A stretch of 64,000 bases of DNA, taken from an uncultured Flavobacteriales bacterium (GTDB lineage Bacteria > Bacteroidota > Bacteroidia > Flavobacteriales > JBLHRE01). This document shows positions 49,190-57,981 of the stretch, in pieces (within the stretch, counting starts at the first letter, position 1; every line of letters starts with the position of its first letter). A program made the position numbers and the translations under genes. Where the stretch lies: assembly GCA_937139155.1 (NCBI GenBank), contig CAKZPI010000037.1:1-64000 (forward strand). Reading direction: 5' to 3'. The notes below the pieces were generated by a model. The model had not been told where the DNA came from, did not search any database, and saw only the letters and a program-made list of their open reading frames with translations.

Positions 49190-50932
49190 CTAGTTTATTT
49201 TTTTTGCGAATCTTTTCTTTCGGTAGAAGGTCATCATCAATCCCAATACGATCATAGAAAGTATAGGAACCAATAGGTTAATGATTTGAATCCCAACTTT
49301 ATCTTCTTGAATATTGGCTCGGTTTAGGATTCTCAACTGAAGTTGTTTTGATCGAACTTCAATGAGACCTTGGTCGTCTAGGAGGTAGTCAACCGCATTG
49401 TTCAAAAATGCCTTGTTTCCATAAACTATACGGGTTCTTTCATAGGTCCACTTATCAATTCCAAGAGGGTAGGGTTCTCCGCGGTGAACCTGGTTTTTAA
49501 TGATGTCTCCATCTCCAACAACAACCATACGGGTGGGTTTGCTTTCTTCCCTGAATTTCAATTTTTCTCCATTGGTAGACTTCGGAATACCGTTTTTATA
49601 AAAGGAGGTAAACTTCCCGTTAAGGGCCACTGCCACAGGCACAAATTCTCGGTTGTACTCGGCCTGGCTAGGAGGCTGGTTTAAGATATCAAGGGTGATG
49701 CGATTGGGGGTGGATACCAATTTTGTGAAGGCCGAGGAAAAGAGTAAGAATTCTTTTTTAACCCCTTTGGCAATGATGGTATCAACACTTGAGGCAAATT
49801 CGGTTCGAAGGGGGGCTACGTTTTTAACCACTGGGTGATCCGAAAGGCCACCTCTCACCATGGGGAAATAGGGCCAAGACCTAAGGGTCCATTGCGGGGT
49901 GCCTCCAAAATTAGATTCAGGAACCAGAATGGGAGCTGCGGAGCGGTCTAGAATGAGGTTGTAGTTTACCCGGGCCCCATATCGAAATAGCATTTGCTCA
50001 ATATTCAGCTCCCTGTTGGGGAAAGTGATGATTTCGTTGTTTTGAGCTAGGGAGTCCATTTCAGCATGTACAGCATCCACCAGCCAAAGCATTTTCCCTC
50101 CATGCATTAGGTATTGATCTAGAAGGAAAAGGTCTAAATCTGTAAAAGCTTTGGTGGGTTTGGCCACAACCAAGATTTCATGGAGTAGGAGTTTATTGAG
50201 TTGTTGGTTGATGCTGATGCCACCTGAAAGGGTGTCTACCACAAATTCTCTGAGGTCTACCTCATTTACCGTAAATCGTTTTTCCCATTCTTGGGTTATG
50301 TCTGCCAGATGGATTTCTTCCAATTCGCCATGGCCTTTGACCAGACCGATGGACGGTTTTCGCTTGGCTTGGAGTACATTGATGGCATTGGCCAGCTCAA
50401 ACTCAAGCAATTGAATGGAATTATTGAGAATGACTTCGGGGTTGGATGCATTTGAATTGTTCAGCAAAGAGATGCTGTAATCATTGTTTTGGTAGGTAGC
50501 TATGGCCCCTGGAAAAATGACCTTTTCTGAGCGTTCTTCGCCTTCTGAGACCTGAAGTGTGGTGGGCTCAAGACCCTTGCTTTGAAGCTGTCTGTAAACG
50601 GCAATTCGCTTTTCTCTGTCTGGATTATCCGAAGGGTTGATGAACTCAAATTCAACGTATTCAGAATAGGCTCTAAATTCATTAAGCATTCTCCGTGTCT
50701 CATCGCTCAAGCGTTGAAATCCTGCGGGGAATTCACCTTCCAGGTAAACCTTGAAGTAAACGTAATCATCAAGGCCTTCTAAAAGTTCAACGGTGGCATC
50801 GCTAAGGGTATACCGTTTTTCAGCGGTAAGGTCTAATCTCCAAAACTGGAAATTACTTACCACGTTCAGAAGAATTAGAATGGCTAAACCTATTGCGAAA
50901 CTGGTGAGGTCTTTGGTTTTTTTATTGTTCAT
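49190..50932 (-). CDS. gldG: gliding-motility ABC transporter substrate-binding protein GldG
   Basis: About 580 residues: one N-terminal helix (FAIGLAILILLNVVSNFQF), a large extracytoplasmic domain of the GldG/DUF4350 type (WRLDLTAEKRYTLSDATVELL, YVYFKVYLEGEFPAGFQRL, EILVVAKPTKAFTDLDLFLLDQYLMHGGKML) and a C-terminal helix (IINLLVPILSMIVLGLMMTFY). It works with GldF and the ATPase GldA in gliding. I use the ATG that overlaps the gldF stop (ATGA); another ATG lies two codons upstream. Confidence 0.92.
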   Translation of the reverse strand: MNNKKTKDLTSFAIGLAILILLNVVSNFQFWRLDLTAEKRYTLSDATVELLEGLDDYVYFKVYLEGEFPAGFQRLSDETRRMLNEFRAYSEYVEFEFINPSDNPDREKRIAVYRQLQSKGLEPTTLQVSEGEERSEKVIFPGAIATYQNNDYSISLLNNSNASNPEVILNNSIQLLEFELANAINVLQAKRKPSIGLVKGHGELEEIHLADITQEWEKRFTVNEVDLREFVVDTLSGGISINQQLNKLLLHEILVVAKPTKAFTDLDLFLLDQYLMHGGKMLWLVDAVHAEMDSLAQNNEIITFPNRELNIEQMLFRYGARVNYNLILDRSAAPILVPESNFGGTPQWTLRSWPYFPMVRGGLSDHPVVKNVAPLRTEFASSVDTIIAKGVKKEFLLFSSAFTKLVSTPNRITLDILNQPPSQAEYNREFVPVAVALNGKFTSFYKNGIPKSTNGEKLKFREESKPTRMVVVGDGDIIKNQVHRGEPYPLGIDKWTYERTRIVYGNKAFLNNAVDYLLDDQGLIEVRSKQLQLRILNRANIQEDKVGIQIINLLVPILSMIVLGLMMTFYRKKRFAKKIN

Positions 50933-51663
50933 ACCCATTTTCTACTAACTAGTTTTAATCGGGTTGCCAGAATGAATATTCCGGATAGGCTTATGAAGTA
51001 AATGGCATCTCTGGTATCAATAACTCCTCTGCTCATGGATGAGAAATGGACGGATATTCCGAGGTTTACGAAGGTTTGCTCAAATCCGCCAAGTAGGTCA
51101 AAATTGGCCAAGCTTTCAAAACCTGTGTACATGAAGAAGCAAAGGAATAATCCGATGAGGAAAGAAACAATTTGGTTCTCAGTAAGGGCAGAGGCAAACA
51201 AACCAATGGCTGAATAGGCAGCCCCCAAGAAAATCAACCCTAAATAAGATCCCATGCTTCCTCCAACATCAACATTACCTTGGGGTTCAGCATAGGCGTA
51301 AACTACAAAGAAATAGACCAAGGTGGGCAGGATGGAAATGATCACCAAAGAAAGGGCGGCAAAATACTTAGCCAAGATGATTTTGGTTTCATTCAGGGGT
51401 TTTGTGAAAAGGAATTCCAGGGTTCCCAGCCTTCGCTCGTCCGAGAACATGCGCATGGTAATGGCAGGAATGAGGAACATGAAAACCCATGGGGAAATTA
51501 CAAATAGGGGTTGAATGCTGGCATAGCCAGAATCAGGTATGTTAAATCCTCCATCGAATACCCAAAGGAACAATCCGTTGATAAGGAGGTAGAGCAAAAT
51601 AACGAGGTATCCCGTCAAGGAACTCAAATAGCTATTTAATTCTTTAAAATAGAGTGCAATCAT
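50929..51663 (-). CDS. gldF: gliding-motility ABC transporter permease GldF
   Basis: 244 residues with about six membrane helices of the ABC-2 permease type: LYFKELNSYLSSLTGYLVI, FLIPAITMRMFSDERRLGTLE and FLFTKPLNETKIILAKYFA, with the family-typical SDERRLGTLE cytoplasmic loop. It forms the membrane part of the Gld ABC system. The gldA ATPase gene is not in this window. It overlaps its neighbours by 4 bases on both sides. Confidence 0.93.
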   Translation of the reverse strand: MIALYFKELNSYLSSLTGYLVILLYLLINGLFLWVFDGGFNIPDSGYASIQPLFVISPWVFMFLIPAITMRMFSDERRLGTLEFLFTKPLNETKIILAKYFAALSLVIISILPTLVYFFVVYAYAEPQGNVDVGGSMGSYLGLIFLGAAYSAIGLFASALTENQIVSFLIGLFLCFFMYTGFESLANFDLLGGFEQTFVNLGISVHFSSMSRGVIDTRDAIYFISLSGIFILATRLKLVSRKWV

Positions 51664-51956
51664 GCCAGTTTTTCAATTTGGTTCATAGACCAAGCCAAGG
51701 GTCGATCTGAGAACAATACCTTGGTTTTGGCCCAAGTTGACTTAAAAAGTTCAGAATGTCTGTACATTTCTAAATCGGCTGTGGAGTTCCACCAGCTATA
51801 GGTCATAAAACAAGAGGGATTTTCAGCTTCTTGCAAAAGCTCAAGGCGTTGGCAGCCTTCAAAGGCCCGTATCTTTTGCTTGCTGGCTTCAAATATCTTT
51901 AAAAATTCCTCAACCTTATCGGCTTGGAAATGAAGTTTTACAATTCGTATTATCAT
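51660..51956 (-). CDS. ABM-domain putative quinol monooxygenase
   Basis: 98 residues of the antibiotic-biosynthesis-monooxygenase ferredoxin-like fold: IVKLHFQADKVEEFLKIFEASK, FEGCQRLELLQEAENPSCFMTYSWWNS and LFKSTWAKTKVLFS. Such dimers oxidise aromatic or quinone-like compounds without cofactor, or merely bind small molecules. It is embedded in the DUF62-gldFG operon with 4-base overlaps on both sides, a placement that keeps it with gliding genes. Confidence 0.85.
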   Translation of the reverse strand: MIIRIVKLHFQADKVEEFLKIFEASKQKIRAFEGCQRLELLQEAENPSCFMTYSWWNSTADLEMYRHSELFKSTWAKTKVLFSDRPLAWSMNQIEKLA

Positions 51957-52765
51957 TTGAAATGAACTTGAATAGGGTCTCTATATTTTAAACCGAGCAA
52001 AGATTCTGCAGTTCCGCTATGGTTAGGAACGCCGCGAAACAACGAAATTTCCATGAGTCCGGCAGAATTAATCACTGCCGTGGCCTTACCATCTTGGGCT
52101 CCGGATTCATAATCAAAACCGATTTTTGTAATTCTTTGAGATCTGGGGAGTATGATTTCAAGCGACTTACTGCCACCCGTTTTCCGGATTAGGTCATAGG
52201 AGATGTTGGTAACAGCATTTCCGTATTCGTCAAAATAAATAATGGCTCCTCTTATGCTTCGATTTTCAGAAATAATGGGTTTAAGGGCGCTTAACTCGGT
52301 CCATTCTGGCCAAGGATCCCCAATCACGCCCAATTGCCCTCCTCGGGCCAGGTGGCAAGCAGCACGCACAAAAAGGTCGTTCATTGGAAAGGTATGGGCA
52401 TCGTCATCCCTGCCGATTTTAAGCACAACCATTTGTTCGGGTCGGGTGTCAGGGAAAAGGAGGGAGAAAATTCCATTGTCGTTTCCAACAAAAAAATGTC
52501 CATTGCATTTCAAAGCAATATGAGGTTTATCGCTATGAAGAACGGCATCCACCCCAATTATATGTACGGTGCCTTCCGGAAAGGCCCGGTATGCCCTTCC
52601 TAAGATGTAGGCTGCCTGATGAAGGTTAAAGGCCTGAATTTGATGAGAAATGTCTACAATCCTTGCCTCAGGAAGTTCAGAATATATGCTACCTTTTACC
52701 ATTGCCACATAGGGGTCTTTCAACCCTTGGTCAGAGGTAAGTGTAATAATAGGTAGATTCGCCAT
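51953..52765 (-). CDS. DUF62 family SAM hydroxide adenosyltransferase-like protein
   Basis: 270 residues of the DUF62/fluorinase fold: IITLTSDQGLKDPYVAMVKG at the start, VDISHQIQAFNLHQAAYIL, GHFFVGNDNGIFSLL, and a C-terminal barrel (YFDEYGNAVTNIS). Active members hydrolyse S-adenosylmethionine to adenosine and methionine. Of the usual Asp/Arg/His triad, Asp73 is present, but the Arg position is Lys80 and the His position appears to be Pro127, so activity is uncertain. It is the first gene of the gldFG operon. Confidence 0.85.
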   Translation of the reverse strand: MANLPIITLTSDQGLKDPYVAMVKGSIYSELPEARIVDISHQIQAFNLHQAAYILGRAYRAFPEGTVHIIGVDAVLHSDKPHIALKCNGHFFVGNDNGIFSLLFPDTRPEQMVVLKIGRDDDAHTFPMNDLFVRAACHLARGGQLGVIGDPWPEWTELSALKPIISENRSIRGAIIYFDEYGNAVTNISYDLIRKTGGSKSLEIILPRSQRITKIGFDYESGAQDGKATAVINSAGLMEISLFRGVPNHSGTAESLLGLKYRDPIQVHFK

Positions 52766-52782
52766 AATCTTAAATTCCGCGG

Positions 52783-52790
52783 CAAAATTA
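52783..52790 (-). promoter_or_regulatory. -7 promoter box for the DUF62-gldFG operon
   Basis: TAATTTTG on the minus strand, an exact TAnnTTTG match 18 bases before the DUF62 start codon. A TTTTG lies 15 bases upstream. It overlaps in space the opposite phoH promoter. Confidence 0.55.
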
Positions 52791-52792
52791 AT

Positions 52793-52800
52793 TAGTTTTG
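52793..52800 (+). promoter_or_regulatory. -7 promoter box for phoH-purC
   Basis: TAGTTTTG, an exact TAnnTTTG match. The two -7 boxes of the divergent operons are only 2 bases apart, so polymerase at one should hinder the other. Confidence 0.55.
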
Positions 52801-52860
52801 CCCGTCAAAAATACAATTCTAATAAGGGCTTGAAAGGGTCTGTAAATCTAATTTATCCAC

Positions 52861-53823
52861 TTGGAAAACCGATTGATTTCAATTGATGAAGTTGACCCCG
52901 TTTCTTTCTTCGGAGCAGGGAATGAAAATTTAAACATGCTGGGGAACCTATTTCCTCAAGTAAAGGTAGTGGCTCGGGGAAACCAGATTCAAGCCACTGG
53001 TGAACCTGAAAGGCTTGATCAATTTGAATTGGCCATTGAAAGACTGATTCATCAAATTCTTCGATATGGAGAGTTAAGGCAAAACCAAATTGAGCGAATC
53101 GTTCTTGAAGGCTATGACCCAAGAGAAGATTCCGAAGCCTCTTCCGAAGTGCTGGTGCACGGAAACCAAGGTAGAATGGTGAAAGCCCGAACTACCAATC
53201 AAAGGAAAATGGTTGAGGAGATTGGTAAAAACGATCTACTCTTCGCCATCGGACCTGCCGGAACGGGTAAAACCTATACGGCCGTGGCCCTTGCGGTTCG
53301 AGCCCTGAAGAATAAAGAAGTTAAACGAATCATTCTCTGCAGACCCGCCGTGGAAGCCGGAGAGTCTCTAGGCTTTTTACCCGGGGATTTAAAAGACAAG
53401 CTTGACCCTTACCTAAGGCCTTTGTATGATGCTTTACGCGATATGATCCATCCGGAAAAGCTGAAAATGTATTTTGAGCATAATGTGGTTGAAATTGCTC
53501 CCCTAGCCTTTATGCGAGGAAGAACACTTGACCATGCTTTTGTGATCTTAGATGAGGCTCAAAACGCAACCAGCACTCAACTGAAGATGTTTTTAACCCG
53601 TATGGGGAAGTCAGCGAAGTTTGTGGTAACCGGTGATATGACCCAAATTGACCTTCCTAGAAAGGTGAGCTCAGGTCTGCCCGATGCCTTGGATCGACTT
53701 GGAAACCTGAATGGGATTTCTGTGGTTCGGTTGAACGATAAAGATGTGATTCGACATAAATTAGTTAACAAGATTATTTCAGCATATAGAAAACCCCAAG
53801 ATGAAGCAGAAGGCACTAAGTAG
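52861..53823 (+). CDS. phoH: PhoH-family ATPase
   Basis: 320 residues of the PhoH/PhoL type: an N-terminal KH-like/RNA-associated region ([26 protein letters not shown]), then a helicase-like ATPase domain with Walker [33 protein letters not shown] and Walker [12 protein letters not shown]. It is linked to RNA metabolism and ribosome maturation through YbeY in other bacteria. The start is TTG; an in-frame stop lies four codons upstream. It overlaps purC by 23 bases. Confidence 0.92.
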   Translation: MENRLISIDEVDPVSFFGAGNENLNMLGNLFPQVKVVARGNQIQATGEPERLDQFELAIERLIHQILRYGELRQNQIERIVLEGYDPREDSEASSEVLVHGNQGRMVKARTTNQRKMVEEIGKNDLLFAIGPAGTGKTYTAVALAVRALKNKEVKRIILCRPAVEAGESLGFLPGDLKDKLDPYLRPLYDALRDMIHPEKLKMYFEHNVVEIAPLAFMRGRTLDHAFVILDEAQNATSTQLKMFLTRMGKSAKFVVTGDMTQIDLPRKVSSGLPDALDRLGNLNGISVVRLNDKDVIRHKLVNKIISAYRKPQDEAEGTK

Positions 53824-54757
53824 AACAAGTTTCAATTTCCCCAATCAGGAAAAGGTTTACCAAGGAAAAGTAAGGGATGTTTATTTCCTGAAGAATGGGT
53901 TGATGGTTATGGTGGCTTCTGACCGTATTTCAGCTTTTGATGTGGTTTTGCCCAAAGGAATTCCATTCAAAGGTCAAGTTTTGAACCAAATTGCCAGTCA
54001 TTTCTTAAAGGCCACCGAAGACATTGCCCCCAATTGGCTTCTGGGAACGCCTGACCCCATGGTGGCGGTTGGAAAAGCGGCTGAGCCCTTTAAGGTAGAA
54101 ATGGTGATTCGTGGTTATTTATCTGGGCATGCCTGGAGAGAGTATAAGTCAGGAAAACGGGAAATTTGCGGAGTTCCTATGCCTGAAGGAATGAAGGAAA
54201 ATGATAGGTTTCCAGAACCTTTGATAACCCCAACCACCAAAGCGGCAGTAGGACATGATGAGGATATTTCTCGGGAGGAAATTCTTAGCCAAAACATTGC
54301 TGATGAGAAGGATTATAAGGAGCTTGAGCGTTTAACCAGGGCCCTTTTTCAAAGGGGTACTGAAATGGCAAAAGACAAGGGGCTGATCTTGGTTGATACA
54401 AAGTATGAATTCGGGAAGCTACCTTCTGGGGAAATTGTTGTGATTGATGAAATTCACACCCCCGATTCTTCTAGGTACTTTTATTTGGAAGGGTATCAAG
54501 ACCGTCAAGATCGAGGGGAAAAACAAAAACAACTCTCAAAAGAATTCGTTCGAGAGTGGTTGATGGCCAATGGTTTTCAAGGAAAAGATGGAGAAGAGAT
54601 TCCAGATATGCATGAAGGTTTTATTCAGGAAGTTTCGGAAAGGTATATGGAGCTCTTTGAACAAATTACCGGAAAGAAATTCGAGAAAGCGGATACAGAG
54701 AACATCGAGGCAAGAGTTGAGAATAATGTTCTGAACTTCTTGAAAGGTCAAGAGTAA
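53801..54757 (+). CDS. purC: phosphoribosylaminoimidazole-succinocarboxamide synthase
   Basis: 318 residues of SAICAR synthetase, which joins aspartate to CAIR in purine synthesis using ATP. Motifs: [56 protein letters not shown] and [11 protein letters not shown]. The length is that of the longer (about 300-residue) bacterial/eukaryotic form. The first 20 bases lie within phoH. Confidence 0.95.
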   Translation: MKQKALSRTSFNFPNQEKVYQGKVRDVYFLKNGLMVMVASDRISAFDVVLPKGIPFKGQVLNQIASHFLKATEDIAPNWLLGTPDPMVAVGKAAEPFKVEMVIRGYLSGHAWREYKSGKREICGVPMPEGMKENDRFPEPLITPTTKAAVGHDEDISREEILSQNIADEKDYKELERLTRALFQRGTEMAKDKGLILVDTKYEFGKLPSGEIVVIDEIHTPDSSRYFYLEGYQDRQDRGEKQKQLSKEFVREWLMANGFQGKDGEEIPDMHEGFIQEVSERYMELFEQITGKKFEKADTENIEARVENNVLNFLKGQE

Positions 54758-54822
54758 TCCTAATTTTATTAGTAAATTGCTCCTACCGATCGTTAACTCC
54801 GATGAATCTCGAAAGGGATTAG

Positions 54823-54849
54823 AAAGGCTGCCATTTTTTGGTGGCCTTT
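54823..54849 (+). terminator. terminator of phoH-purC
   Basis: Stem AAAGGCTGCC/GGTGGCCTTT with two G-U pairs and a 7-base loop, followed by TTTTTTGG. Confidence 0.85.
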
Positions 54850-54863
54850 TTTTGGTTTAAAAA

Positions 54864-54891
54864 AAAGCCGATGAAGAATTTCACCGGCTTT
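54864..54891 (-). terminator. terminator of mscL
   Basis: Stem AAAGCCG/CGGCTTT, extended by TGAA/TTCA inside across one mismatch, with a run of T on the minus-strand side. Confidence 0.8.
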
Positions 54892-54916
54892 GTTAAATAG
54901 GGTTTAAGTAAACCGT

Positions 54917-55333
54917 TTATTTTTTCAGTAAGTCTCTGATTTCCGTTAACAAAACCTCTTCTTTTGAAGGGGCGGGAGGAGCAGCTGGAACGGCCTCCTC
55001 TTTTTTAGCCATCCTTTCTTTCATGTTATTATAGGCTTTAACCACCATGAAAATACAGAAAGCCACAATTAGAAAGGTAATAATGGTATTCACAAAATTA
55101 CCGTAAGTAATGGCTACCTCAGCAATTTCCGACTCTCCTTCCATCCTAGCTTCCTGAATGACATATTTTAATTCGGAGAAATCAACACCGCCCAATGCCT
55201 TACCTATGGGGGGCATGATGATGTCATTTACAAGAGATTTAACAATGGCCCCAAAATAGGTGGCTAAAATCAAACCTACCGCCATATCAATGACGTTTCC
55301 TTTCGAGATAAATTTTTTGAATTCTTTTAACAT
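54917..55333 (-). CDS. mscL: large-conductance mechanosensitive channel
   Basis: 138 residues: the N-terminal amphipathic helix (KEFKKFISKGNVIDMAVG), first pore helix with LILATYFGAIVKSLVNDIIMPPIG, a periplasmic loop (VIQEARMEGESEIAEVA), second helix (TIITFLIVAFCIFMVVKAYN) and a charged C-terminal helix. It opens under osmotic down-shock to release solutes. Just upstream of its ATG is a hairpin-forming inverted repeat. Confidence 0.95.
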   Translation of the reverse strand: MLKEFKKFISKGNVIDMAVGLILATYFGAIVKSLVNDIIMPPIGKALGGVDFSELKYVIQEARMEGESEIAEVAITYGNFVNTIITFLIVAFCIFMVVKAYNNMKERMAKKEEAVPAAPPAPSKEEVLLTEIRDLLKK

Positions 55334-55338
55334 AGCAA

Positions 55339-55361
55339 TGTGTGATTTTGTTATTCACACA
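55339..55361 (-). promoter_or_regulatory. inverted repeat in the mscL leader
   Basis: TGTGTGA and TCACACA form a perfect 7-bp stem around a 9-base loop that ends 5 bases before the mscL ATG, so it would cover the ribosome-binding region in RNA. A second 7-bp repeat (CATCAAT/ATTGATG, 6-base loop) lies at 55398-55417. Confidence 0.4.
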
Positions 55362-55459
55362 AAACTCATTGAAAAAGTGGATTTTACCCTTGCAATCCAT
55401 CAATTTATTTATTGATGTTGCTTAGGACTTTCTTTCAAAAAACTGCCATTTCGCATATT

Positions 55460-56761
55460 TCACCCGGTTTCCTCAAGCTTGAAACTCAAGATTATGCAAG
55501 CAATTAAAAGAATTCCGAAAAACATTAATTGTCCGCCAAGCCCAAATACCTTTGAAACCAAACCAAAAGATCCGGCCAGTATGGTGAACAATCCTATGCT
55601 TGTATTGGCGAGGGAAACATAGGTGGGGCGGTCGGCTTCAGGGGCGTAATCAACCAAATAGGTTTTTCTACTTAGCCGGGCTCCTGCATAGGCTATTCCG
55701 TTTATAAAGAAAACCGGAATAAAGGCGTAGACGGAAGAGAATAATGGATTTGTCAAGGTGAAACTCAAGGCATAAAACAATCCAAACAAAGCAATGAAGC
55801 TTGAAATGCGCATGAGAAATTTCGGGTTTTTATCGGCGAATTTTCCCCATAAGGGTGAACCAATTACCTGGGCAATTGCTGAAATAATGATGAGGTAACC
55901 TAAAAAGCTATGGGGCAAGTCTTCTAAGTCTTTGGCCAGAAGTACATAAAAGGGTTGGAGTAGAGGGATGGCCATGAGCAAGGCCCGTGTCATTAGAAAT
56001 TTCTGAAAGTTTTTATCCTCTTTCAATAATTTCATCCCGCCAAGGAATTCTTTTAAAGGGGTTCTTCCTCCTTGGGTTGAGCCGGGCAGTTCTTTAATCT
56101 TGGCAAATAGCCAGGATGCCCCAAGCCAAAGGGATGCAGCCAGGAAAAACATTCCAGAGTAAAGGTGGGGGTCTTCTTGGTCTTTTATGAAAAAAGTGAG
56201 TATACCCCCTGCAATCAGAGCCAAAGCCCCGCCAAAGGTTGATCGATAGGATAGCATTTGTCCGCGTTCACCCTTAGGAACGGTCTTTCCGGTTACGTCT
56301 TTAAAAGCAACCGAACCCATGCCAGAAGCCATTGAGAAAACCAGGAGCAAAAAGGCTAGAATATAGGGTAGAGCTGGGGTATTAAACTGAAGGATGAAAA
56401 CTCCTGAAAGTCCCAGGCAAATGGCTTGAATTAAACCCGCGTAAACCCAGAACCACTTTCGAATGGGTTTGGACCTAATTTTTCCGGAGATTGCAAGCTG
56501 GGGAAGGAGGGAGCCCAAGTCTTTTATAGGTACCAAGGCCCCAATTAATGCTGAGCTTGCCCCTAGATAATTGAAAATCCAAGCAAGGGTTAAATCAGGT
56601 GAAATTATTTTTTCAGCCAATTTGGTGAGGCTTCCATTGGCAACATTTAAGGTGAAGTTTTCCGGAACGTGACTGCAGTCTTCATCCGGAATAGTGGAGC
56701 AGGCTCTGGGCTCATCATTTTCGGTTAAGAATTCATAAAACCGGTGGTCCGTCTTTTTCAT
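55460..56761 (-). CDS. MFS transporter with N-terminal double-Cys motif
   Basis: 433 residues. A cytosolic leader of about 45 residues contains RACSTIPDEDCSHVPENF, a pattern (C-x2-IP-x3-C-x2-VP-x-NF) that recurs in a subset of MFS proteins. About 12 helices follow, with GQMLSYRSTFGGALALIAGG and a KFADKNPKFLMR cytosolic loop between repeats. Substrate unknown. It begins one base beyond the end of the upstream YhiN-type gene (56763), so the two form one unit. Confidence 0.82.
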   Translation of the reverse strand: MKKTDHRFYEFLTENDEPRACSTIPDEDCSHVPENFTLNVANGSLTKLAEKIISPDLTLAWIFNYLGASSALIGALVPIKDLGSLLPQLAISGKIRSKPIRKWFWVYAGLIQAICLGLSGVFILQFNTPALPYILAFLLLVFSMASGMGSVAFKDVTGKTVPKGERGQMLSYRSTFGGALALIAGGILTFFIKDQEDPHLYSGMFFLAASLWLGASWLFAKIKELPGSTQGGRTPLKEFLGGMKLLKEDKNFQKFLMTRALLMAIPLLQPFYVLLAKDLEDLPHSFLGYLIIISAIAQVIGSPLWGKFADKNPKFLMRISSFIALFGLFYALSFTLTNPLFSSVYAFIPVFFINGIAYAGARLSRKTYLVDYAPEADRPTYVSLANTSIGLFTILAGSFGLVSKVFGLGGQLMFFGILLIACIILSFKLEETG

Positions 56762-56762
56762 C

Positions 56763-57977
56763 TCATGCCTGATCTATGTGTTTCACAATTTCCTGAGCGG
56801 CAATATAGGCCTCCGTCCAGGCTGCTTGAAAATTGAAGCCTCCTGTAATTGCATCAATGTTGATTACCTCGCCAGCCAGAAAAAGGCCAGGAAATCCTTT
56901 GGCTTCCATTTTTGTGAAGTTTACTTCTTGGGTTTCCACCCCTCCAGCGGTTACAAATTCTTCCTTAAACCGGTTTTGTCCGTTGACTTTGAACTTTGAT
57001 GCCACAAGTTTGTCGATGAGTTTTGATTGCCCTGCTTTGTTTAGGTCTGCCCAGTTTCGATCTTTTATTGATTTCGGCAATAGATTTAGCCATAACCTTT
57101 TCGGAATGCCTTCGAAATTAGAGTTTGAAATCTTTTTTGAGCCTTGGTATTTTCGGAAATCTTCAAGGGTGTGGGTGACCTCCTCTTTGGTAAAGCCTAA
57201 CCAGTTCACCTGGATTTCAAATTGGTAGTTAAGTTCTGCAAGTTTTCTTGCGGCCCAAGCCGAGAGTTTGAGAATGGCCGGACCACTAAGTCCCCAGTGG
57301 GTAATAAGAAGGGGACCTTGACTTGAATAGGGTTGACCTAGGATTTTAACCTGGGCATTTGGAACGGACAATCCGGGCAAGTCTTGAATTTTTCCGTCTT
57401 GAATTTTAAAGGTGAAAAGAGAGGGAACTGGAGGTACGAGTTTCAGTCCTAGGCCCTCCAAAATCCTCCAAGCTGAGGGAGAGCTGCCTGTGGCCCAAAG
57501 GACCGATTTAGCTGTAAAACTTGAAGTTGAGGTGGTGATTTTCCATAAAGCATCGTGATGCTCAATGCCTTCCACTTTAGACCGGGTATGAACTTCAATA
57601 TTGTGCTTTTGACAGGACTTCAGAAAACAGTCAATAATGGATTGGGAATCATCCGAATTGGGAAAAACCCTTCCGTCTTCCTCAATCTTGGTGGGAACAC
57701 CATTCTTTTCAAGCCATTCCATCATATCCCCGCAAAGGAATTTATGAAAGGATCCGCGGAGCTCTTTTTCCCCCCTAGGGTAATTTAGAATCATGTCATT
57801 GGGAACAAAGCAAGAATGAGTCACATTGCACCTTCCTCCTCCAGAAATCTTGACCTTGGTTAATACCTTCGAGCCAGACTCCAGGATACCGATTTTAAGG
57901 TTATTTCCGGCTTCAGCCGACTGAATGGCGCCGAAAAAGCCAGCGGCTCCACCTCCCACAACAATTAGATCATACAT
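56763..57977 (-). CDS. HI0933/YhiN-family flavoprotein
   Basis: 404 residues: N-terminal FAD site YDLIVVGGGAAGFFGAI, the family signature KVKISGGGRCNVTHS, GDMMEWLEKNGVPTK, VLWATGSSPSAW and the C-terminal FLAGEVINIDAITGGFNFQAAW. These are predicted aminoacetone- or NAD(P)H-dependent oxidoreductases of unproven function. The ATG at 57977 gives the family start; a frame from 58013 adds non-family residues. It overlaps nothing upstream but follows the CPBP gene closely. Confidence 0.9.
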   Translation of the reverse strand: MYDLIVVGGGAAGFFGAIQSAEAGNNLKIGILESGSKVLTKVKISGGGRCNVTHSCFVPNDMILNYPRGEKELRGSFHKFLCGDMMEWLEKNGVPTKIEEDGRVFPNSDDSQSIIDCFLKSCQKHNIEVHTRSKVEGIEHHDALWKITTSTSSFTAKSVLWATGSSPSAWRILEGLGLKLVPPVPSLFTFKIQDGKIQDLPGLSVPNAQVKILGQPYSSQGPLLITHWGLSGPAILKLSAWAARKLAELNYQFEIQVNWLGFTKEEVTHTLEDFRKYQGSKKISNSNFEGIPKRLWLNLLPKSIKDRNWADLNKAGQSKLIDKLVASKFKVNGQNRFKEEFVTAGGVETQEVNFTKMEAKGFPGLFLAGEVINIDAITGGFNFQAAWTEAYIAAQEIVKHIDQA

Positions 57978-57981
57978 TCGG

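Noticed and set aside
55339..55361. CRP-type binding site (TGTGA...TCACA) upstream of mscL
   Set aside because: Half-site spacing is 9 bases rather than the 6 of CRP sites; an RNA hairpin explains it equally well.
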